Origin: Lepidurus packardi
Lineage: Eukaryota > Arthropoda > Branchiopoda > Notostraca > Triopsidae
Reading direction: 5' to 3'
Assembly (NCBI GenBank): GCA_023053545.1
Contig: JAKZAN010000004.1
Coordinates: forward strand, 2,914,001 to 2,978,000
DNA length: 64,000 nt
Shown: piece by piece, positions 49,784 through 59,228 of the stretch
Numbering within the stretch: the first letter of the stretch is position 1
Layout: each line of letters starts with the position of its first letter
Notes under the pieces: model-generated
What the model was told of the DNA's origin: nothing
The model's input: the letters and a program-made list of their open reading frames with translations, nothing else
The model's database searches: none
Program-made: the position numbers and the translations under genes

Positions 49784-50403
49784 GGGTAGGGGACGAACGG
49801 GCCCAGTTCCAAACGGGCCCACCTTGACCAAACGGGCCCAGTGCCAAAGAGGCCCAACCACTGACCAAACGGGCCCAGTCAACAGACCAAACGGGCCCAC
49901 TATTTTGAAACATTGTAAACACCCTGTTGTGCTGTTTTACGGACTCAGGGAACAACACACGATATGGGTAAGACACGACATGTATATATTTTCAAACATA
50001 TCTATTGTATTGTAACATATGTGAAATTAAGTATTTATCTTTTTTGTATTGTTTTCTACTTAGAATGGCCCAGAAGAAATGAACTGGAAGTGGAAGTCTT
50101 TCCCAAAACTATATTAAAAAACTAAAAGTCTATATTAAAAGTCTAAGAAGTGGCGACTGAAGTATAGTACGACTGTTAGCTGGATTGGGATGGACTTTAT
50201 ATAAGACTGGACAAGAGCATACTAAATATTTATAGCAATACTTCTTTGTACGAGTTTTGACATCGACTTGCTGTATTTATCGTTCTTTGTATTGTTTTCT
50301 CCGTAGTATGGTCGAGACAAAATCCAACTCGAAGAGGAAGTCTTGCCCTATAACTATGCGACAGTAATGACTATGTAATGCGACAGTATAGCTGGTTTGG
50401 GAA
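49784..50403. repeat. MULE left terminal inverted repeat (about 0.6 kb)
   Basis: The reverse complement is at 53874-54501 with over 90 percent identity by eye. The outer 120 bp contain five AACGGGCCCA-like units. The inner part holds two related ~230-bp subrepeats, each with TTTGTATTGTTTTCT followed by an acceptor-like TAG and a short ATG frame. Confidence 0.9.
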
Positions 50404-51010
50404 TTTTTTGACATGCTATGGAGTACTTCTGTATTCTTCATTATTACCATCGAGTACTTCCGTATTTTTCACTTTCCTCATGGCGATCTTTAGTGATGTC
50501 TGTTTTACTCTTACTAAAAATGTAAAATGTTTCACGTTTGCACTTCTATTCTACACTAATCTGTAAGAGGAAGAATAAAGTATATTTAATGAAAAAGCCT
50601 TTGCTCTTTTTATATTTCAATAAGGGTTTACTGTTTTCGTGTTTATCATCCGAGTAACTTAATTTTTACGGTATTTCTGAAAAATTTATAACTACCGAAT
50701 CTTAGACCTTGATTAGGTCAAAATCATTTAATCGGTTTTACAGAATTTTGCTTTGCAAATCCCCATTTTTAAGTTGTAGTTTTGGTATAGTTATATAGTT
50801 ACCAATTATAAGGCTGTGAAAGGTTTTTTGTCAAATCACCTATACGTATATACTATGGAAAAGTGTCCCCTTTGAGATACACATTTCAACTTTCTCGTGC
50901 TATTGGAAATAACTAAAGCAATGCTTTCACCCTGCAAGCAGCGTAAAAAAATTTGTTCATTGCTATAGATCAATTCAGATCAGGTCAGCTATTGATACAA
51001 TCGCAAAAAA
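50404..51010. other. MULE interior upstream of the transposase gene
   Basis: About 0.6 kb, AT-rich and non-coding by inspection; should contain the transposase promoter. No specific signal is recognised. Confidence 0.4.
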
Positions 51011-53551
51011 ATGTCTCTCTGTGTTATCTGTAAGTTTGAAGTAATTCCACGACAAGAGGGGCTTGGGCCATGCGACAACTGCAACAGCTGGCAGCATAGA
51101 ATTTGCAAAACTGGTAAGATAGGATATGTCATAAAAAACGATTTGTCAAACTAAAGGCTTACCTTACATTTTGTTTGCATTTATTTACTAGGAGTAACGC
51201 GTCAGAAATATCGCATACTGAAGAAGAAGAGCTCCTTTCCTTGGCTTTGCTCGCTTTGCAAGAGTAATGCCGCGTCACCCGAATTTCATGGGTTTTCAAA
51301 AGATACATCTAACGCGGTAAAGTTAAACGTTACATGCTTGAATGCAATTTTAGCTGCTTTTCTAGGACACGGGTATGGATTGCGTTCTTCCACCCCCGCC
51401 AATATTTGACAATCAAGCAGAATACGAGCTCCAACAAAACGAGGTAATTTGTACCCCAGCACACCTTCAAAAGATTTTCAACCGATTTTCTCTAGGATAC
51501 GAATATGATTTGCATTCTTCCACCTCCGCCAATGTCCGAAAAAGAAGCCGAAGACGACGAGCTTCACCAAAACGAAGTAAATTGTAGTCCAACCCACCAT
51601 CCAAAGATTTTTAAACAATTTTTCCTAGGATACGAATACGGATGGCATGCTTTCACCACCGCACCCGCCAGTATTTATCTATGAAGGCTATAGCGAATGG
51701 GCTGTTCAACAAGAACAAAACGAGGTAACATATAGTGGTAACATATATTGCTTTTTCTAATTGCCTGTGTAATGTATTTTAGGCTATGCAGGTTGCCGAA
51801 TGTGAAGCCCGCTACTCGCCATTGTTTCGTGACGAATATGCCCCCAACGTTGATTTCTCGGACGAGGTACAAACTCAACGCTATACTTAATTTTTTAATA
51901 GCACATAGACGACTTGTTTGTTTAATTTAAATGCTTTCTATTGTTGTCAGGACACAGATACGGCTGACGAATTCGAACCGCGATTCTCACCATTGCCTAA
52001 CGACGAAGATGTCCATAACGGGTATTTTTCTGACGAGGTAGTCGCAAAGCTGAACTTCATTATCTAACTGCTTGCTTCCTTATTTAAATTTAACTCGTAT
52101 TATTTAACAGGACACAGTTGCGGACATGAACATCACGCCTCCTGTGATTCCCTTTCGTCAGCCGCTAGTTGTTGAAGAAGATTCGTTTTCGGAAGATTCA
52201 TCGTTGGAATCTGCAGAACCTGAACCTACCCTCACTTTTACAGTAGTTGAGCGGGGAACAAATTTCAACCGTACGGCGCTTTTCGACTCGGACGGGAAGA
52301 AATACACAGTCAAACGCCGCTTGGGATCTGAAGCCATCGAATGGCGCTGCAACATTAGAAAACCATACTGCCGTGGACTGGTTAAGCAAACCGGCGATAC
52401 ATTCGTCCTTGTTAGATGCCACACGTGCCCAACCAGTGACCCTAACAGGTTGAAGGTTGCTTTGGCAGAGAAGAAAAGGAAATCCGCAGCCGAAGACGGT
52501 AAATATAACGATTACATTGCAATCTTTGCATACATTACTCACGCTGGTTATTGTAGACTATTACATGTCAGCGCAAGCCGTCGTGGACAAGGTTCTTGTA
52601 GATGACTTTGGTGACCAGGGTCTGCCTTTATCATTGCCAAACAAGCGCGCCTTGATACGCAAGACTAATCGCGTAAGGGAGAAAAAGCGCCCGAAACACC
52701 CCACGGAATTGGACTTTGTACTCAACCAGGATTTTGTGGAGGAAGACCACTCATCTTCGTACTCATGTCGGGCAAACGGCAGATGGATTACATGAAAGTA
52801 TTTCGCACTGTTTTGCGGCTGTGCCCTGTACGACCGTTGCTCAAGTCAATTGTAATGGATTTTGAGAGACCCATGTGGAACGCCGCCCGTGCAGTGTTCC
52901 CAGGAATTCACGTGCGCGGATGCGCATTTCACTGGACTCAAGCCGTGTTGCGTAATATTCAAAAATACGGCCTACAGGAACACTACAAGCATGACGAACA
53001 CGTCAAGAAGTTTTGCAAGTAAAATGCTTAGTTTATTATTTATTACTGTAATGCTCATACCCTTACAACTTTTTACATCTTACAGAATGATATTTGCTCT
53101 TCAATTCGTACCGGCTGACCACATTGTCCCAGTTTTTGAGAGTATTAACAAACGGACAAAGAGGCCTTCCCTTCGCAAACTTTGCAACTATTTACGGCGC
53201 ACCTGGATTGAAAACGATGCGTGGCCACCACAAGTTTGGTCAAGCTACGGACAGACAATCCGTACGAACAATGATGTTGAACCGTGGCACGCAAGTCTGA
53301 AGAAGAAGATCCGACAGAAGACCCCAAACCTCTATTTCTTGATTAGTATGCTTTACGACGAAAGCAAGCTTGTAGCGATTACTAGGAAGCTACTGTCTTC
53401 TCAACGTATAGCTCGCATACAGCGGTCAACACAAAACGCCAAAGAAAAAGTATTACAAAAATTGTTTACCGAGTACAATGACGGTACAATTAATGTGAAT
53501 GGATTATTGGACAAATGTTGTTACATGTACAGTCCAGTACTTGCTGAGTGA
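51011..53551 (+). CDS. MULE transposase gene with PHD-like N-terminus and mini-exon array; catalytic domain damaged
   Basis: Exons: 51011-51113, 51192-51316, 51366-51443, 51496-51576, 51629-51724, 51783-51866, 51951-52037, 52111-52498, 52557-53018 (damaged), 53086-53551. Exons 1-2 give a PHD-type Cys cluster (CVICKFEV, CDNCNSWQH, CSLCKS). The next five short phase-0 exons look serially duplicated. The exon at 52111 encodes a FLYWCH/WRKY-like zinc domain (FNRTALFDSDGKKYTVKR, WRC, C, RCHTC). The MULE catalytic domain follows with FVLMSGKRQMDY, the second Asp in IVMDFERPMW, GCAFHWTQA and Glu in RTNNDVEPWH. Between LDFVLNQDFVEE and FVLMSGKRQMDY the frame shifts and the block carrying the first catalytic Asp (normally in a Y/FLDGTF motif) is absent. 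The element is probably immobile on its own. Confidence 0.85.
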
Positions 53552-53873
53552 GCTATATTTATCATATATTTATTTATTTCATTATTCTTTGTGACGCGTG
53601 TCCATTATGTTTTTGAAAGATTTTGAACATATTTTTTTATTGTTGTATATGTTTTTTGTATTATTGTATAATTTTTTTTGTTTGTTTCTTGTATTTTTTT
53701 ATTATTGCTTATTTTTTTTATTTATTTTTATTTATATATATATATATTTATTTTATTATTTTAAATAAATACCATTTATTTTTGGTATTTCTTTAACAGT
53801 GGACTATTAAAAATGCATTATTAACTATAGTTTACCCTTTTTTCTATTACATACTAGCCAAACATCTCCTTTG

Positions 53874-54501
53874 ATCCATCCCAAACCAGCTACTGTCACA
53901 TTACAGCCGCCACTTTTTATTTTAACATAGTTAGGGCAAGATTTCGCTCCTCTTCGAGTTGGATTTTGTCTCGACCATACTACGGAGAAAACAATACAAA
54001 GAACGATAAATACAGCAAGTCGATGTCAAAACTCGTACAAAGAAGTATTGCTATAAATATTTAGTATGCTCTTGTCCAGTCTTATATAAAGTCCATCCCA
54101 ATCCAGCTAACAGTCGTACTATACTTCAGTCGCCACTTCTTAGACTTTTAATATAGACTTTTAGTTTTTTATATAGTTTTGGGAAAGACTTCCACTTCCA
54201 GTTCATTTCTTCTGGGCCATTCTAAGTAGAAAACAGTACAAAAAAGATAAATACTTAATTTCACATATGTTACAATACAATAGATATGTTTGAAAATATA
54301 TACATGTCGTGTCTTACCCATATCGTGTGTTGTTCCCTGAGTCCGTAAAACAGCACAACAGGGTGTTTACAATGTTTCAAAATAGTGGGCCCGTTTGGTC
54401 TGCTGACTGGGCCTGTTTGGTCAATGGTTGGGCCTCTTTGGCACTGGGCCCGTTTGGTCAAGGTGGGCCCGTTTGGAACTGGGCCCGTTCGTCCCCTACC
54501 C
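53874..54501. repeat. MULE right terminal inverted repeat (about 0.6 kb)
   Basis: Inverse of 49784-50403; ends CGTTCGTCCCCTACCC. Between the transposase stop (53551) and this repeat lies ~320 bp of very T-rich sequence with TTTATT runs. Confidence 0.9.
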
Positions 54502-54646
54502 TTGAAAAGTTTGTTGGTAACTAATGTTCACTCATATAATAACAGTAGCTCAAACGTATAGCATGCAGAAGTTGGATATCCAGGTATGGTTATTATAATA
54601 ATAATATTGAATTACAAGTTGGAATTTATGATTCACTATACCCTAC

Positions 54647-56597
54647 TTATTTATCATCAACATCAAGTAAGGTTTGCCAGAGACGAAGACTTCGTCTCTG
54701 GCAAACCTTACTTGATGTTCGAAGTAGTTCAATTTGTTTTCTTGTCAGCCATCTAAGCCTCAAAAACATATAGATGATGGCAGGGAGGGCAAATACTGTG
54801 GCGGCAGTAATCACAACAGCCCAACAGTATAGTAAAAATTGGGTCAAGAAGCTTTGGGTCAGACAGACATACGAAATTTCGTCACTCAGATTATTAAAAA
54901 TAGGTTTTGAATCTTGAACTGCTTTTTCGAACAACTTGTATCTGATTTCCCAATTTGGGTCTAATGTACTTTTTTTCTGTAGGTCTTCCATAATGTCTTT
55001 GGTAATTTGCGTTAATCCTTGATGATTTGGTTTTGGGAGTTGCACAACAGGATATGGTAAGTTAAAATCTAAATCGGAAAAGATATTTTTTACGTCTATA
55101 GTGCTGGTGTGGATTGTATAATTATTAAGTTTTTCCAAGTTTGCCGGAAAGGTCCATCACCCGGAGTGAGCTGAGCAGCCATCCGGTAGTTCTAAGATGC
55201 CCACATCATTTAGCTGGACACTGGAACTCTTGCTGTAGGCTTCTGGACGTCGTCTTCTGGGCAAGATATTGTAAGTTGCATTGGTTGAGGTATTGAATAG
55301 ATCCATTTTTTTTTCCCAAGGTAATGACGCCATGGCCTGCCGTCTATTCGGACTGTCTTTTTGCACAATTCCGCAATCAAGACAGTATCATTAAAGAACG
55401 CAGCATACAAGCAAGAGCGCCCATGGATGCCACGCGTGAGGGCTTTACTGGTGGAGCAAATCTTCGCTGATCCTGTTGTACAAGTTTCTGCCAATTCTGA
55501 GGAAGTATAATTCAACATACTACTGTCTGTCGCTTGTTAAGCCGAGATAATCGTATTGTGTCTCATAGACAACTGAGAAATTCCCTCCAGGTAAAAAAGT
55601 CGGTAGAGTTATTAGTTGATAAAGATCAAGTGTAGTACTTAAATCTTGTAGTGGTATGTCCACGAAGATTTTCAGTGTGCCTTGGAGTGTTGCTGCTGAA
55701 CGCACCCGGAATTCCTGATAATGGGTCCACATGTTCCCTGGTTCTGCCGCCTTTGTTACGACCCAGTTGCGGGATAGGTAGCGGCTTACTTCTTGAAGAA
55801 TTTGCCATAGCTCTGTTGGAGGAATTATGTTTGGTGAAAGTCGTCCTGACGCTATTGTTGACAAGCCCGTGTTCATGTTATTAACGTTTTGGTGTAACCA
55901 AAGTATAATGGTACCAAGGGTATGATAAGCGTTGTCCAATTTTCGAGCAAAATTCCACGTAAACGCATAAAAATCTCCAAATTCTGCAATCACAGCTTCG
56001 AGGTCTTCAACACTACTGGCAAGGCTACTCACTGCTTTCGTAATTTTTGAAATAGCGTCCACATTTTTCCGGACCTGCAGGTACGTGCCGTTTAGTAATG
56101 TAGCCTGTTGTTCTTCTAAATGATACAGCATTCTATTGTCCTTTGTTATCCTGCTGAATTTTCGGTTAATGTCTTCTAGATCTTTGCTGCTAAGGGTGCC
56201 AAAAAGCCAGCGCAAGACTTCACCTCCACCGTTAAGGATTCCCCGTTTTTGCCTCGGAATTAAGTTGGGGGTTGAATCTTCGTATGAAATGGCCTTCATT
56301 AGTGTCTCTTAGGTATCTCAATGTTAGGTGTCTCAAGGTACTGTTAATGGCGTCCAGTTCAATTTTGATTTGTCTATTTTCGTCGTTTCGTTTTGTTTGC
56401 ATTTCTTTGATGAATTTTAGCATTGCGGTGTCGAGTTTCTCTATGCTACGTTGGCGACTGTCTGTGAAGGTCAGATGTTTGATTTGCGTTCTGTTGTTTT
56501 GCGCAGAGAAAGGGCTTTTTCTACACAATACCGAACTTAGGCTCCCCAAGTTCGAACTCGGGTAACCCGAGTTCGAACTCGGGGAGCCCAAGTTCAA
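54647..56597 (-). pseudogene. Broken baculovirus-F/errantivirus-type envelope protein gene, copy B
   Basis: Minus-strand frames 55520-56299, 55210-55518 and 54647-55138 show the same layout as copy A: an RxKR cleavage-like site near residue 17, a glycine-rich fusion-peptide-like segment, heptad region, Cys-containing ectodomain and C-terminal transmembrane helix with basic tail. Lesions differ from copy A: an in-frame stop near 55540, a frameshift near 55250 and a stop near 55150. The transmembrane end is altered by a small duplication near 54845 and by the 30-bp palindromic insertion. Thus neither copy encodes a full product, and the lesions arose after the two copies separated. The overlapping 121-codon upstream frame (56232-56597) is conserved in both. 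Confidence 0.8.
54659..54719. repeat. Perfect 30-bp-arm palindrome inserted in copy B
   Basis: The left arm (54659-54688, ends GCCAGAGACGAAG) and right arm (54690-54719) are exact inverses around a single base at 54689. Copy A (12163-12200) has only the left arm, so the right arm is a later templated addition. Confidence 0.95.
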
Positions 56598-57620
56598 GAA
56601 ATCCCCATAAGCGTCCTATTTTGAGAGAGTTTTTATAAGATTTAATAGCATACTTAACCTGTTGATGTAATAAATTAAGTGGTTTATCTTTGTGCTGTGA
56701 ACGTGCTATGAGAAGGGGCTTTTTCTACACAATACCGAACTCGGGTTCCCAAAAGTTAGAACTCTATCGGTAATAGCCCTATATTGTTCAAGAATTGAGA
56801 CAATATTGTAAAATTTGATTGAATAAAAATCTTGCTTATGATTTTAAAAAGTTTGAGAGACCTTTCGTAAAATTGTATAAAATAATAAGCTTGTTGATGT
56901 AATAAATTAAGTGGTTTCTCTTTTTGTCGTGAACTAGCTGTGAATAGTCCTTTCTCTACGCAATACTGAACTTGGGCTCCCCAAGTTCGAACTCGGGTAA
57001 CCCGAGTTCGAACTCGGGGAGCCCAAGTTCAAGAAATCCCCATAAGCGTCCTATTTTGGGAGAGTTTTTATAAGATTTAATAGCACACTAAACCAGTTGA
57101 TGTAATAAATTAAGTGGTTTCTCTTTTTGTCGTGAACTAGCTGTGAATAGTCCTTTCTCTACGCAATACTGAACTTGGGTTCCCCAAGTTCGAACTCGGG
57201 TAACCCGAGTTCGAACTCGGGGAGCCCAAGTTCAAGAAATCCCCATAAGCGTCCTATTTTGAGAGAGTTTTTATAAGATTTAATAGCACACTTAACCTGT
57301 TGATGTAATAAATTAAGTGGTTTCTCTTTTTGTCGTGAACTAGCTGTGAATAGTCCTTTCTCTACGCAATACTGAACTTGGGCTTCCCAAGTTCGAACTC
57401 GGGTAACCCGAGTTCGAACTCGGGGAGCCCAAGTTCAAGAAATCCCCATAAGCGTCCTATTTTGAGAGAGTTTTTATAAGATTTAATAGCACACTTAACC
57501 TGTTGATGTAATAAATTAAGTGGTTTATCTTTGTGCTGTGAACATGCTATGAGAAAGGGCTTTTTCTACACAATACCGAACTCAGGTTCCCAACTTTGAA
57601 CTCTATCGGTTGCCCTATGT
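56505..57620. repeat. Tandem array of ~204-bp units each built on a palindromic core
   Basis: Units start near 56505, 56710, 56943, 57143, 57347 and 57551, marked by CTACRCAATAC-GAACT. A ~120-bp spacer splits units 2 and 3 (56780-56905). Most units contain the nested core CCAAGTTCGAACTCGGGT/ACCCGAGTTCGAACTCGG, then CCCCATAAGCGTCCTATTTT, TTTAATAGCACACTTAACC and TTGATGTAATAAATTAAGTG. The last unit is truncated. Confidence 0.9.
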
Positions 57621-58088
57621 TCAAGAATTGCCTGCAAATGTCTTTTTTTAATATAATGGTGCAATATACACCAAATGTGTGTATATTTTCAAAAGTTTGG
57701 TTCACTCGGGTATGTTCACTAAATGGAATGCCTATATTTATTAAAATTTCAATTGAACTTATGTAGCAGACAAAGCAAATAAATGCTTAGCATCGAAATT
57801 GAAAATATAATATTCGTATATGTGATGTAAAGGGAAGGGAAGTTAAGGGGATTCGTAAATGTGAAGAGTGCGCAGTGCATTTAAGGACAAGGATTTCCCC
57901 TATTGGTCGGAATATAACAATATAAGTACAGTCTATATATTCAATATAAGTACTTGGGATGACCGTATTCCACTTCTCATTTTACTGTGGTCTTACTAAG
58001 AGCGCGAAGCTTGTTTACCATGGAAGGTATATCCTCCCATCTCCTGTGAAGGCGTTTGCTACCAATTTCGTTTTTTCTTTTCTTACAG
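57621..58088. other. Non-coding interval after the palindromic array
   Basis: AT-rich; a frame from ATG 57959 runs in phase into the PSI exon but lacks a credible signal peptide, so I treat it as upstream intron. No other feature. Confidence 0.35.
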
Positions 58089-58414
58089 GAAAATGCAATT
58101 TAATTGATAATTGTGAAGAGTGTCTTGGTGATGGCGACTGTGCCTTCATGGTTGGACCCAACGACGGGGACATCGTCTGTTTCAACGAAGATACGGGGCA
58201 CCCGCTGGCACCCTACTATGCTCGTATTGAGCATTGCGGTATAGTAATACATTTTCTTTTAATAGAATATGCTAAATTCGATTCTTTAGATGAAAGTACC
58301 TACATTCGAGTGGCTACAAGCCTCGTCGTTCTTGCAGTTTGTGTAATTTGCGTACTTGGAGTTATGGTTTACTGGTACGCTCTGAAATGCTTTAATTACA
58401 AAACTTTATCCTAA
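58089..58414 (+). CDS. PSI-domain single-pass membrane protein, 3' exons
   Basis: Exon 58089-58238 (after TTCTTACAG) encodes a Cys-rich plexin/semaphorin/integrin-like module: CNLIDNCEECLGDGDCAFM, then VCFNEDT and IEHC. Exon 58290-58414 joins in frame and gives a short stalk, a ~22-residue hydrophobic helix (VATSLVVLAVCVICVLGVMVYW) and a 15-residue tail ending at the stop. The arrangement (PSI, transmembrane, short tail) resembles PTTG1IP-like proteins, but the tail lacks a clear sorting motif. Upstream exons with the signal peptide were not found and may have been displaced by the repeats to the left. Confidence 0.6.
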
Positions 58415-59228
58415 TGATTTGTCGTTATAGTAAACGACGGCGTAATCGACGGAATGAAATAGTATAGGAAAATTACTCATGCTTTTGATCCTCTTCATGC
58501 TTTTGTGTTTCCGGTTTTTGTAATCCAGTTTACGATTTGTAGTTTAATCGGACATTGTATGCTTTTGATTTTTTCAATGGTTTTTATTGTGCTTTTATCA
58601 TATTTTGTGATTTTTTTCAATTTGTATGTCTAAAAACTTTGAATACATAAGTTAACCTTGTTTTTATCTATCTTGTCTGTTTGGTGAAATGTTTTAACAA
58701 TTTACGCAGCTCCTTTTCCGAAATAAATTTTCCGTTTATTTACTCTTTTCGTTACCTCCTGCCAACACAAATTTTACACGTTTTCCGAAGGTTTTGTCTT
58801 CGAAAGGCTTGGAAAGATACGGTCCGAAAGGGTTGGAAAGCTATGCTATATCGGTTCTTCCGTCCCCCAGCAACCATCGTCGCATCCCAGCACTCAACCA
58901 TCGTCGTTCTGATTTGAGGTCACACAGTGCAAACATTGTCGGCTTTTCAAAATTTAGTTTTAGTCGCTGTTTCCAGAAGTTCTTTTAAAATTGCAAGCGA
59001 AGAGCGATTTCGCTCGCCAATTTTGAAGACCGATTTTTAGCTCTGGGCGCAAGTACAGCTCGTCTGACCTGCTGCGTGTGTGCTTCGGTTGTGTTGTGTT
59101 GAGTGTTGCTCTTGCCTCTATATTAATGTGATAGTGAGATTAAATTTGTATTTAAGTTGTTGTCCTTTCTTTGTTAGTTATCATGTTGCTTGCAGTTTGC
59201 TAATTCTGCTCCTTACATTAAGTTTAAA
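58415..59228. other. Interval between the PSI gene and the integrase gene
   Basis: AT-rich DNA with GTTTTTGTG/TTTTATTGTG stretches up to 58670; weak ORFs at 58681-58988 are not convincing. The segment 58980-59228 precedes the integrase start and probably contains its promoter and 5' UTR. Confidence 0.4.

Larger units (their letters stand above)
49784..54501 (+). mobile_element. Mutator-like element (MULE), 4.7 kb, with 8-bp target duplication
   Basis: Bounded by inverted repeats starting GGGTAGGGGACGAACGGGCC and by direct repeats TTGAAAAG (49776-49783 and 54502-54509). The empty site, with a single TTGAAAAG, is preserved at about 2534-2541. It contains a multi-exon plus-strand transposase gene. 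MULEs typically make 8-10 bp duplications and often have long inverted repeats, as here. Confidence 0.93.
54502..56660 (-). repeat. Element X copy B, right arm with envelope-like gene
   Basis: 54502-54596 matches 2534-2625; 54596-56660 matches 12099-14092. No Helentron is present at the junction, so this copy is the empty site for that insertion. Confidence 0.88.

Noticed and set aside
56505..57620. CRISPR-like array of repeats and spacers
   Set aside because: Eukaryotic context, ~204-bp units that are tandem and palindromic with no unique spacers, and no cas genes.
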